Assembly: GCA_937974625.1 (NCBI GenBank)
Contig: CALJVJ010000219.1
Span: 1 to 38,778 of the forward strand
Direction of reading: 5' to 3'
DNA from: an uncultured Saprospiraceae bacterium
GTDB taxonomy: Bacteria > Bacteroidota > Bacteroidia > Chitinophagales > Saprospiraceae
DNA: 38,778 nt
Of this stretch, positions 19,901 through 27,750 are shown one piece after another. Under the pieces are notes generated by a model, which ran no database searches, had not been told where the DNA came from, and saw only the letters and a list, made by a program, of their open reading frames with translations. The number at the start of each line of letters is the position of its first letter. Within the stretch, counting starts at the first letter, position 1. A program made the position numbers and the translations under genes.

Positions 19901-22002
19901 TTTGGATCCTCTTCCGCACAAACAATAATATCATCTGGATCATCATCAAATAAAATTGGTCCATCAATATTTAAGTAAGCCGCATCAGAAGTAATAATAT
20001 CACATTCTGTTGTCCAAACATCTACTCGATAAGCAAAACTATCACGTCCAAGTGGGTTCGTTACACATAAAGTGTCAGAACGCGTTCCTGAATAAGTTCC
20101 ATCATTAGAAATAGCGGTCCAAGTGGAAGCACCTCTTTCTTGTACATACCACTGGAATTCCATATTTCCATTATCTGCTTGATTGCTATGTGCAATAGAA
20201 AAACAAGCTACTGTATCAGAACAGATAAGTACATCATCTGGTTGGTCATCAATAAAGATTCGACCTTCCACATTTAAAGTAACTTCATCCGTATATATCT
20301 CCGTACAAGCTTGAATATTATCACCAACTGCAGCTAATCTAAATTGCCATTGGTTCATATAAAAAGCAGCCGTATCAACAAATACGGTATCAAAATAAGC
20401 TCTTTCAATCTCAGGTGTAGGATTTAAATCCGTACGCGTACCAAAATTAAAGGTATCAGAAGCAGCTAAATCCACAAAGCCATTCCCATCTAATCTATCT
20501 ACCTGCCATCTACGATTAAAAACACCTTGTCCAACAGAAGTCTCTGTAAAGAAATAAATAGGATCTTCCTTCGCACAAGCATTTTGGTCGATTGGTTGAA
20601 CATCGATAATAAATGGTCCGTCAACCCCTAATTCTGCTACAATAGAGTATAAAGTATCACAAGTTTCAGTAAATACTTTTGCTCGATAAAAATTACCATC
20701 TAATCCAAGTGGATTACTGATAATCATCGAGTCAGTAGTAGCAAAAGCATAAGGCGTACCATTTACAACATCAGTCCAAGGACCAGCTGGTCCAGCAGTA
20801 CTAACTTGCCATTGGTATTCAATAATTCCTTCTCCGCCATTACTAGCAGTGACACCAAAACCTAAAGTATCTAAATTACAAGCAGTAAAATCAAAAGGTC
20901 CTTCTGCGTTATCAATCATCAAAGGCCCTTCAACGACTACTTCTATAAGGCCTTTAAGGCTATCGGTAGTTGTTAATTCACAAAAAGTAGTGCCCTGATC
21001 ATTCGTTGGTGGAGTATCTCTAATTCCAGTCATCCGATAAGACGAAGTCGTAGTCGGAGATACATAAATACGGTCACCAGGGTAATAATTGGTAAATGTT
21101 AAAACACTTGTTGTATTAGTAGCTGAATCTATTTCTTCTAATTCAATTGTAAATGGTTCCCAGCCTCCAGTAAACTCTACCATTAAGGCAATAGAATCCT
21201 CACCTACTTCACCACACATAGTCAGTGTATCACCACCAACTAAAGTCGCTGCAAACATATTGATACCTAAAGGATCACAGACATCACAAATGTCAGAAGA
21301 ATCAGGTGGAGAAGAAAACATACCATCTCCATTAGTATCTTCAATACCATCTACAATACCATCACTATCACAATCCCCACAACTAAATGCTCTAGGAGCA
21401 TAGTTATCCTTCCAGTTATGGATTCTACCAGTACTAGAATTAAAGACTGATAAATCCTGTCCAGGGTTATTATTAGAAGAGTTTTGACCAGAACCATTGC
21501 CATGACAATTATTAGATTCCTCAGGAAGGAATGGGTCAAAATGGTCAATTAAGCCTAATGTATCAGGACAGCCATCGGGCACTTGGAAGGTAAATAAGAG
21601 CGTTTCTTCTCCATTTTCCAATACAATGCCATCACCATCTTTCATACCTACGAAAAGGTAGGTAATATCTGGTGCTTCACAAGCATTTCTAACGACATCG
21701 TAACCTGAGTTCCAAGTACCGCTAACACTTTGTATATTATGAATGGAATCTCTTCCATCGCTATTATTTCTCATTAAGATGGTAACTTGACCAGAACCAA
21801 CAACAGCTGTGTTCATTCCTGGCGCAAATCCATCAACAGGCCTCACGAAAACACCCCATGTAGAGTCGTTCTCTTCAGCCATGTACTGTATTTTGAATTC
21901 AAATTGCTCCTTAACTTGTCCGTGTATGGAGGAAATGAACCCCAGAAGGAGGAGGGGCAATATGCCCATTATTAATTTGTAGGTGTGAAAATGTTTTTTC
22001 AT
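13939..22002 (-). CDS. Giant Ig-array surface protein with shared N- and C-modules
   Basis: The protein is 2687 aa. A signal peptide occupies 1-29 (KLIMGILPLLLLGFISSIHG). Residues 30-205 are a divergent copy of the shared N-module (GSGQVTI, GTWNSGY, EAPDITYLFVGM, LLFTF, and NNNPGQDLSV). A short TSP3-like segment follows (CDSDGIVDGIEDTNGDG). Residues from about 250 to 2252 contain about 18 Ig-like domains of 100-120 aa. Most of the middle ones alternate between two kinds, one with ICSDTAACF and one with MGQG...RRWQ...YYDTLHI. A second TSP3-like stretch spans about 2253-2385 (CDWDLDGLDNTTDLDDDNDG). Residues 2386-2687 are the QGPxND C-terminal module, ending EQLP, without a standard T9SS tail. 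The protein is probably a very long adhesin or structural fibre on the cell surface. It is read away from the plus-strand gene at 23404 across a 1.4-kb gap, so the two may share control. Confidence 0.93.
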   Translation of the reverse strand: MKKHFHTYKLIMGILPLLLLGFISSIHGQVKEQFEFKIQYMAEENDSTWGVFVRPVDGFAPGMNTAVVGSGQVTILMRNNSDGRDSIHNIQSVSGTWNSGYDVVRNACEAPDITYLFVGMKDGDGIVLENGEETLLFTFQVPDGCPDTLGLIDHFDPFLPEESNNCHGNGSGQNSSNNNPGQDLSVFNSSTGRIHNWKDNYAPRAFSCGDCDSDGIVDGIEDTNGDGMFSSPPDSSDICDVCDPLGINMFAATLVGGDTLTMCGEVGEDSIALMVEFTGGWEPFTIELEEIDSATNTTSVLTFTNYYPGDRIYVSPTTTSSYRMTGIRDTPPTNDQGTTFCELTTTDSLKGLIEVVVEGPLMIDNAEGPFDFTACNLDTLGFGVTASNGGEGIIEYQWQVSTAGPAGPWTDVVNGTPYAFATTDSMIISNPLGLDGNFYRAKVFTETCDTLYSIVAELGVDGPFIIDVQPIDQNACAKEDPIYFFTETSVGQGVFNRRWQVDRLDGNGFVDLAASDTFNFGTRTDLNPTPEIERAYFDTVFVDTAAFYMNQWQFRLAAVGDNIQACTEIYTDEVTLNVEGRIFIDDQPDDVLICSDTVACFSIAHSNQADNGNMEFQWYVQERGASTWTAISNDGTYSGTRSDTLCVTNPLGRDSFAYRVDVWTTECDIITSDAAYLNIDGPILFDDDPDDIIVCAEEDPNIFAVETWMGQGALNRRWQISTDDGATWDYLTISGVYSLGIDSTSNPAPGFEIAYHDTLHINTATSSMDQYQYRLAVIGQSGGNCEETYSGEALLTVEGPITIAPANQPVDVFICSDTTACFSVSVDSESSSGDITYQWFEKARGATTWTPIANDGTYSGARTDTLCVTNVLGRDDYSYHVRVQTDFCSTILSDSAFLQVDGPISFNTNAEDITVCADEDPNVFAVETYMGQGFLDRRWQVNRNDANGWVDLAIAAPFSLGIDSLDNPDVGFEKAYYDTLHINTADATMNQWQFRLAAIGQNSGNCEDSYSIPVTLTVEGAIDFVVQPVDVAICSDTAACFGVTISSETGEGTIEYQWFEQARGTASWVPLSNDGNYSGVRSDTLCVTNVLGRDSFLYRVEVKTGLCAIITSDSSLLRVDGPIIFNANPEDFTVCGSEDANYFAVETFMGQGVLDRRWQVNRNDGNDWVDLSIAGIYSLGIDSIANPPLGEGAEIAYYDTLHINTADATMNQWQFRLAASGQNSNNCTDIFSREAILTVEGPLTIDVQPESIYLCSDTAACFGVSIINETMEGNVQYQWYIQEKGDAPTDWAPLSSSDGRYAGVRSDTLCVLFIAGQDSTRYRVGIRTTECNEVLSNPALLQVDGPIAFVTDPSDETICAEEDDIYFVSEATIGQGRMNTFWEVSTDDGASWNAVDLSNPDFDATNRVIGDANTPSNTADSIYYDTLFIARVDNTMDQWRYRNTAGGLLGSGCEDVNSADAILTVEGLIDITIHPVDVSICSDTAACFGVSVSNETMRGDIKYQWQTQAPGSTDWITLTSAGGRYGGVTSDTLCVNNVTGLDSFLYRVYIYTNTCANVYSDSARLSVAGPVDYVAEPQDASICANEDATFFNAETTIGQGGLVTRWELSEDTGKTWIPVDESLPVYTFSSTKTTNPSPDIDSTYYDTLHINPVATADMDGNLYRVVSSGLNGTSCKDIPSEPGKLIIHGPLTVLEHPQDDVVCSGKPAIFRVNVANAASGDVDFLWQLSTNNMSWFDINVNTSVYNGGRDSVLSISDVASVVNGDRDSIFYRVVYGTNLCDGDTSNAALLKVEGPFEFDNPEDHPHDTIVCAGETIIFNANPTNYGFGDMMFQWKVNTTGLATDWADADLLSLTGGGTVTGAQTTQLVINPSVDDRALLDSALFRLDITSGVCPDETSSETAIVRIDGQLTFTLQPQDTVNCADKGVIFFANVNNEGFGGNLSVQYRWQEYEHSTMTWRDLENEGVYNGASTDTLSIDITTGLDSNQYRVVAWTAVCNEVTSDAAYLIEEGSVDFTDHPVDVIICSGEATSFTARMVNSTGQGDNILNWQISTNNGISWSNIDTGTEPLFSDAITGPNLTPALDDSTTTEMFTTLSVSDVEGMQGYRFRAAATSTFCDTVYSQLAKLTVEGPFIATLTGPATVCANEGTVIEANVVNLGAGLPQLTWQYKGPDSTDFANVPTTWDIFHGEETNGIGIKTLTIDSVLNEPSRLNDNAIVDTFFTLNNYEFRLAIVSDTCEVAVYSDTFTLNVVSDRIGGCDWDLDGLDNTTDLDDDNDGLTDSVEAYITTYPGSEPQDSVNQFDTDTDNNSVTDNEEDADEDTISNGEEVDDDDGDGQSDGVDSSTGVFTGFPAMPDPSDEDPDDIFNGDPLDPCDPILSPSCIGVVLDINVKLQGAMPDLGNDSGDGILMKDKLRSEKLIPRTSPYEAFKVRNDSTGNIEPAFVHVKRDSVVEEIPVADSAAVFGANGFVGTSSDNAVVDWVFVEIRDGSKLDSVVTTRAALLQRDGDVRDHRVFSDPRKMDADGFAYLTFDSTLAGDYYVVVRHRNHLGVMTNTAGLYSPIVTKIDYTDKDFNPLGIHSQRMNFDSTEQYMWAGDVTSDRKVIYQGPGNDIDDMFFRVIGHPQNQVDNLDNFIVPGYYRTDYNLDGRSIFQGPNNDRQLLIFNSILAFPDNKVKFLANYVILEQLP
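16945..20618 (-). repeat. Tandem array of alternating Ig-like domain pairs
   Basis: Within the 2687-aa protein this segment encodes about eleven Ig-like domains alternating strictly Y-X-Y-X. X domains (five) are about 100 aa and carry ICSDTAACF, YQW, SDTLCV, YRV and VDGPI. Y domains (six) are about 118 aa and carry CAEEDPN-like, MGQG, RRWQ, YDTLHI, QWQFRLA and LTVEG. The unit of duplication is thus the ~220-aa pair. The outermost copies are more divergent than the central ones, as expected for recent internal expansion. Boundaries are approximate. Confidence 0.7.
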
Positions 22003-23403
22003 CAGCGACTTTTTTTTTGCTTGATTTAATAAGTAGTTATTTAATATTCAAAGTTTTCTCAAATTAGGCACAGCGATGACAGAGCTAACAAAAGTGATTT
22101 GTTAACGAGTTAAAGTGTACTAAAATCAAAAAGGGGATGATTATGGATATTCCTACTTAAAAAAGTAAGCTTACCATTTTGTCTTAAAGTAGTCTATAAA
22201 TGGAAAAGTAACGAAGAGAAGAAAACATGGAGGTGGGTAAATTTTAAATTCTCTCTAAACCTTCATCAGGCACATCCCTACTATTTTCAAAATTCCTTTC
22301 ATCAAAATTGATAAAGAGAAGCATGAAAATGCAGAGGATATTGGCCTTCCATTATTAAACACTAATTTTTGTTTATCAGATTCCTAAAATTGTTCCTATC
22401 AAAAGGAAATTAAAAGTTCTCAAATTTTGCTTTCCACATTTTGGTCATCTACTAAATTGGTTTTATAACCTTTTCAAATGAACATTTCTAAATAGAAATT
22501 CAATTTTATAAATAAGTTTAACTATTTGGTTATCAGACAATTAAATTAATTTTTCATTAAAAAAAATTCTAAATAGATAATTTCAATAAGGGGGAATGAA
22601 TAAATCAGCGAGGGGAAGCAGGTAAATTCAGAAAGAAATTAATCGAAAAGTGTTCGTTTTAAAATTATATCAATCAATCTGTATATTATATATTAATCGA
22701 ACTAAAAGTTCGGAAATATTCTGTTTTATGTATATAGGAAACTAACATTGAGACAAATAAAGCATAGCTTAGAACAATGTTCACCACAAGAGTATGTGAG
22801 TATAAGGGAAAGTGTACATTCTTGAGTGTTGGTAAAAGTACCCTGTTCATATAAAGTCGTTAGTTAGTTGTTTGTATTGTAATATTCTATCTTTAGGGGG
22901 AGTATCTGAATAAAGGGGGATTAAAACTAGAAGGGCATAGAACATTCTAAAAAGGTCAAAATTCATGCCACACTATCGTTTTTGAGTTTTATTTGTAATT
23001 GTATAAAAGAAACACGGTTGTCTAAATTTCTAAAAAGAAAAATAAATATTTTTTAGTAGTCTTGTTTAATTTACGACTTTTCAAAAAGTATAGGGCTTAT
23101 TGTCAAGCATTTAAATATTTTTAAAAATTAAATTTATATACAAAAAACAACAACTTAACTCCGTGATTTAGTTTTAGTGCATTATTCAAATAATAATAAA
23201 AAATATACAATACTTTTTTGGCTTTATTTTTGGATACTTTAAGAATAGTTCTCAAATTTTAAATAATATTCCACATTTTGTACAATAATCAAGATAACTT
23301 AAATTAAGGTAAGCTTAATTTAGGTCTCTCTTTGTTATTTGTATCTACTTCTCCGTTTTATCTTTTCAAATGATTTTAGTCGAAATGCTTCAAAGCTAAA
23401 ATC
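22003..23403. other. 1.4-kb gene-free divergent region
   Basis: This strongly AT-rich DNA lies between the divergent 2687-aa (minus) and 1406-aa (plus) genes. I found no reading frame of useful length on either strand and no recognisable RNA gene. It must contain both promoters. TATTTTTG at 23225-23232 fits the Bacteroidota -7 consensus TAnnTTTG, but I see no matching -33 element at the right distance. An imperfect palindrome lies at 23297-23325. The length is unusual for this otherwise fairly compact locus. Confidence 0.55.
23297..23325. promoter_or_regulatory. Imperfect palindrome upstream of the SprB-like gene
   Basis: A 29-base near-palindrome is centred at 23311, with half-sites built around taaattaag and cttaattta. 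It ends 78 bases before the ATG at 23404. Its size and position would suit an operator or a leader hairpin. AT-rich DNA produces such structures by chance, so the call is tentative. Confidence 0.3.
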
Positions 23404-26400
23404 ATGAGAAAACTATTCTTTTTACTCATTATCCAGTTTATGACCCTACAGACGGCAGTCTATGGGCAGTTCTTCTTTACGGTAGAGCTGATGGAAGACA
23501 ATGTAACTTACATGGTCAAAGTACGACCAGATGAGTCCTTTCCAGCACCAACAAATTTTACGAGTTCTATGCAAGTAGGATTTACAGTGCCTACAGGTGG
23601 TTTTAAACCAAGTAGTGATGTAAATAGCATCAATGGGAATTGGACGGTATCTAGTACGCACATCGCTCCGTCAGAAAATCCTGATTTCGATTATATCGCC
23701 TTCGAGTTAAGTGGAGGTAAGGATAATATCGCTTATATCGCTAATGAAGAAACAGAATTGTTTTCTTTTGAAAATATAGGAGAATGTACAGGGACGTTAG
23801 ATTTCATTACTGAAGACGACCTATTTTTCCCACCCAATAGCGAAAATGCCAATATAGGAAATTTAATTACCGTTTTTGGCGCTGGATTTGGCAACGCTTT
23901 TTCTGGCACCTATGGACCTGCAGCAAACTGTCTAATGGAACAATCCGGTAATAGTACCTGTGAGCAACTAGACTCTATTATCACTACTGATCCTAGTGAA
24001 TGTGGACTAGTTGGTGGTATGATTAGAATATATGCCAATCCAGTAGGTGGCCCGCCACTTAAATATTCTATTGATGATGGTGTTACTTTCCAATCAGAAC
24101 CGCTCTTTACAGGTTTAGCTTCTGCTAAAGCTTATGTCATCATCATCGCAGATGAAGGTGGTTTATGCTTTAAAGATCACGGCGTAGTAGAATTAGGACC
24201 TGCAACTGATGCAGTCATTATTAGAACCAGTTCTACACCAGATAATTGTATGATGTCGGATGGAACGATAACAGTAGAAGCAGCAGCCAGACTAGCAGGA
24301 ACCACCTTAGAATATAGTTTAGACCAAGGTGCTACTTGGTTAGAAAATGACGGTTTGTTCACAGGTTTAGCTGCTGGTACCTACCAACCTTGGGTAAGAG
24401 GAAAAGACTTACCATGTCATGATGCAACAGAAGAAGTCGTAGTAGCTGCAGCTTGTCCAGATGGCGGAGGAGATGGCGGTGGTGACGGAGGTGGAGGCGA
24501 CCCAAATACTGATTGTGTTTATACAATGGTATTAGACGCTGAAGATGGAAAATTCACAATTTCAGTAATTCCGACTGTGACAATTTCCGTACCTCAGAAT
24601 ACTACACCAACCGCATTATTTTCAATTAAAGTCCCAACAGGAACCTTTGATGTTACTAATTTTGAAAGCCTGGTAGGCGGAGCAAATTTTGAGGTTAGTG
24701 GTCGAACAAATGCACCAACAGAAGCTCCAGAATTTGATTATATTTCTTTTGGTTTAACCTCACTGGGAACCAGAACTATCGAATACACAGCAGGAGAAAA
24801 ATTAGCCTTATTCTCTTTTGAAAATAGTGGTAATTGTACTGGTGATCAAGTATACTTAGTAGAGAATTTTGTAGATCCATTTTATGGTAATGCTAGTGAG
24901 TGGGTTGGTCAACAATTAACGGTTGCACAAACAGGTACGGATTTAACTATAATCTGTACAGATAGTAACGTTATTTCAGATTGTGGGGAGGATTTAGAAG
25001 ATGACAACCCAGTAACCCCAACAACAAACTATCCAACCGATACTATCTATTTAACCTTACCAGTAGAAGAAACAACCAATGTTTGTATAGGAGACGAATT
25101 AGATATTGCTAATGGAAATTTAGGAACGGTTTCTTTGTGTAATGCAGAAGGAACGGTAATCACTACCCTTACAGATGGTAGTAACTGTTTCGATATTACT
25201 ACAGATGATCATTTCAATCAAAGCGAAACGATTTGTATTGTACATTTCGACGCGAATGATGCCACACTTTCAGATACGACTATTTTAATTCTATGTCCTG
25301 AAGTAAGTTTAGGTGCAGACCTTGATGTATGTGCAGGAGAAACAATTACCTTAAATCCAGTAGGAGGCACAGGTAACTTCATGTGGATAACAGATGGAGA
25401 TATTAGTTGTACAGATTGTTCCTCTCCAGAAATCACACCAACTACTGCTACTCAATATATCTTAATGAGTACAGAAACAGGTCGATGTATGGATTCAGAT
25501 ACGCTAATGGTCAATATCCTAGATGTACCAAATATTGCAGAAGTAATGGCTACTCAGCCTACCAACTGTATGGCAAATGGTCAAATAGTAATAACTGCCG
25601 ACGGTGGGCAAGGAACCTTAAAATATAGTATTGATAATGGAGTAACTTTCCAAGACAACCCACAATTTGATGACTTAGGGGCAGGAGATTTTGAAATCTT
25701 AGTAGCCAATGCCGATGAAGTTTGTACGACTGCTTGGCCACAAAGTGTCAGTTTAGTCATAGAAGGAGCACCAAGCATCGTTGATGTAAATGTAACTGCT
25801 CCAAATGTTTGTAAAAATGAACAAGGAGCAATAGTTATTACTGCTACCAGTGCTAATGCAGCAGAGGTATTAGAATATAGTATTGATGGAGGAACAACTT
25901 GGCAAGACAGTGGAAATTTCGGAGATTTAGCAGAAGGAAGTTATGACTTAATGGTCCGTATTCAAGGTAGTGATTGTGATGCAGCATTTACTAATAATCC
26001 TGTCGAAATCAGTCCACAAGCGGACTTAAGAATAACGACCCCACCTGGTGATCAGATGATTTGTAGTGAAAGTGATAGAACCGTTCAATTAGAATTAAAT
26101 GAGACCATTACAGATTTTACGATTAGTAGTGGACCTTATGAAAATGAAAATGCTACGGATAACATCTTAACTTTTGAAGCCAATCCTATTCCAGAAGGCA
26201 GTCTATATTCCATAACAATTACAGGAGAAAGCGGCTGTACGATTACAGAAGAGTTCACCTTAACCCCTGGAGAAGACACCGAATTATGGGATCCAGTAAT
26301 TGAAACCACTCCAGCTAGTTGTGATGAAGATGATGGGACCGTAAGTGTCGTTGTCAATGGCAATAATAATGGATTTACTTTTTGTTGGGAACCCAACAAA

Positions 26401-27624
26401 GCTTCTGGTCCAATGAGAGAAGGATTAAGTTCAGATTCCACTTATAGTTTGACTATTACAGGAGCTTCTGGATGTACTTTGGTTTATGAAAATATTAATG
26501 TAGGAACGACATGTGAGCAAACATCTTGTAATCTATTAACAGGTTTGGATACGCTAAATGCGTTTGTGTCAGGATTGGAGGCTACCGCATGTATACCTAT
26601 TGCCAATATGGATCTTTCTGAATACCAATTTTATATTGGCGACGAATTACAACAAGTAGGAATAGGAGAATGTATGCAAACTTCAGTTTTTTATCCATAT
26701 AAGGTATTATTTGACATGGGTACAGCGCCATTTACAGTAACTGAATGGTCTGTCAACAACGATACACTTAGAGATTTTGAGTTTAACACCATCGAAGAGT
26801 TGGTTGTCAAAATGAACAATTTTGATTTCCAAGCGAACTGGGTAGTTAATCAAGAATTGGAGGTAATTCAAGGCTTTTCTACTGCTAATAATTATGGCAG
26901 TCTAAATGTTCAGCCAAGTGGTGCTAGTCAAGTAGCAGAACTAGAATTGAATACCATGAACACGATGTTTCAAAGTATCGTTTTGGCCAATACAAGAGGC
27001 ATCACCAAATATACCTTAAAAGACCCATTAAATGATTGTGAAGATGATTTGTATATCAAAGTACAAGGCTTAGATGATGGGATGGATACTTTAGATTTAG
27101 TCACTTTAGTCAATACACCAATCCGTGATCAGTGCTTAAACACAGATGAAACAGGAACGACAAACTTGACCATTAATGTTTGTAATGACCCATCAGCTGG
27201 GATACTAAGTGGCATTGATGGAGAAACAGATGAATGCTTTGGCTACATGCCAAATGCAGACTTCTTAGGAAAAGATTTCTTCTGTCTAGAATTGTGTAAT
27301 GGTAACATTTGTGATACGACCATAGTGAGAGTGACTGTTAATGAAGAAGGTTTACTCTTTTACACTGGTTTTAGCCCAAATAATGATGGCATAAATGATG
27401 TATTCACTATTAAAAATATAGAGAGCTATCCAGAGAATAGTGTATTAATTTATAATCGTTGGGGGAATAAAATATACGGCAAAGAAAACTATACAAATAA
27501 TGAAGGTTGGGATGGAACTTTTGACAAAAGACTTTCACCAGATGGCATTTACTTCTATGTGGTCAAGATAGTCGTCAATGATGAAGAACAAGTTTTCTCT
27601 GGCCCTATAACCGTAACACGATAA
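23404..27624 (+). CDS. SprB-like surface protein with two N-modules and type B T9SS tail
   Basis: The protein is 1406 aa with a signal peptide at 1-21. Residues 22-176 are the first copy of the shared N-module (FTVPTGGF, GNWTV, APSENPDFDYIAFEL, ELFSFENIGEC, PPNSENANIGN). Two SprB-like repeats follow at about 190-350 (LKYSIDDGVTFQ and LEYSLDQGATWL). A Gly/Asp linker (GGGDGGGDGGGGD, about 354-366) leads to a second N-module at 371-518 (IKVPTGTF, APTEAPEFDYISFGL, ALFSFENSGNC). More PKD/Ig-like and SprB-like repeats follow, then a region I do not recognise at about 1042-1225 and a cadherin-like domain at about 1229-1315. Residues 1317-1406 are a type B T9SS (CHU_C, gliding-type) sorting domain (GFSPNNDGINDVF, YNRWGNKIY, GWDGTF, DGIYFYVV). 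It is likely exported by T9SS and attached to the cell surface, as SprB-type adhesins are. Confidence 0.93.
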   Translation: MRKLFFLLIIQFMTLQTAVYGQFFFTVELMEDNVTYMVKVRPDESFPAPTNFTSSMQVGFTVPTGGFKPSSDVNSINGNWTVSSTHIAPSENPDFDYIAFELSGGKDNIAYIANEETELFSFENIGECTGTLDFITEDDLFFPPNSENANIGNLITVFGAGFGNAFSGTYGPAANCLMEQSGNSTCEQLDSIITTDPSECGLVGGMIRIYANPVGGPPLKYSIDDGVTFQSEPLFTGLASAKAYVIIIADEGGLCFKDHGVVELGPATDAVIIRTSSTPDNCMMSDGTITVEAAARLAGTTLEYSLDQGATWLENDGLFTGLAAGTYQPWVRGKDLPCHDATEEVVVAAACPDGGGDGGGDGGGGDPNTDCVYTMVLDAEDGKFTISVIPTVTISVPQNTTPTALFSIKVPTGTFDVTNFESLVGGANFEVSGRTNAPTEAPEFDYISFGLTSLGTRTIEYTAGEKLALFSFENSGNCTGDQVYLVENFVDPFYGNASEWVGQQLTVAQTGTDLTIICTDSNVISDCGEDLEDDNPVTPTTNYPTDTIYLTLPVEETTNVCIGDELDIANGNLGTVSLCNAEGTVITTLTDGSNCFDITTDDHFNQSETICIVHFDANDATLSDTTILILCPEVSLGADLDVCAGETITLNPVGGTGNFMWITDGDISCTDCSSPEITPTTATQYILMSTETGRCMDSDTLMVNILDVPNIAEVMATQPTNCMANGQIVITADGGQGTLKYSIDNGVTFQDNPQFDDLGAGDFEILVANADEVCTTAWPQSVSLVIEGAPSIVDVNVTAPNVCKNEQGAIVITATSANAAEVLEYSIDGGTTWQDSGNFGDLAEGSYDLMVRIQGSDCDAAFTNNPVEISPQADLRITTPPGDQMICSESDRTVQLELNETITDFTISSGPYENENATDNILTFEANPIPEGSLYSITITGESGCTITEEFTLTPGEDTELWDPVIETTPASCDEDDGTVSVVVNGNNNGFTFCWEPNKASGPMREGLSSDSTYSLTITGASGCTLVYENINVGTTCEQTSCNLLTGLDTLNAFVSGLEATACIPIANMDLSEYQFYIGDELQQVGIGECMQTSVFYPYKVLFDMGTAPFTVTEWSVNNDTLRDFEFNTIEELVVKMNNFDFQANWVVNQELEVIQGFSTANNYGSLNVQPSGASQVAELELNTMNTMFQSIVLANTRGITKYTLKDPLNDCEDDLYIKVQGLDDGMDTLDLVTLVNTPIRDQCLNTDETGTTNLTINVCNDPSAGILSGIDGETDECFGYMPNADFLGKDFFCLELCNGNICDTTIVRVTVNEEGLLFYTGFSPNNDGINDVFTIKNIESYPENSVLIYNRWGNKIYGKENYTNNEGWDGTFDKRLSPDGIYFYVVKIVVNDEEQVFSGPITVTR

Positions 27625-27629
27625 GCTTG

Positions 27630-27681
27630 TCAAATAGTTAAGAGGGAGAAATTTTTGATTTACTCCCTCTTAACTATTTGA
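27630..27681 (+). terminator. 19-bp perfect hairpin between the two SprB-like genes
   Basis: A perfect stem (caaatagttaagagggag at 27631-27648 with its complement at 27663-27680, plus a T-A pair) has a 14-base loop. It starts just after the stop codon of the 1406-aa gene and ends 70 bases before the next ATG. There is no T run after it. It could be a terminator, a processing site or an mRNA stabiliser that sets the ratio of the two proteins. Confidence 0.6.
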
Positions 27682-27750
27682 AAAAGTTAATACTCAAACT
27701 TTCAAATAGACTTATTCAAGTCTAGTAACAACAAGAAATAAAGGCAACCC

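Noticed and set aside
23225..23232. TATTTTTG as the promoter of the 1406-aa gene
   Set aside because: It fits TAnnTTTG, but no -33 TTTG lies about 19 bases upstream, it is 171 bases from the ATG, and the region is so AT-rich that chance matches are expected. It is mentioned but not listed as a promoter.
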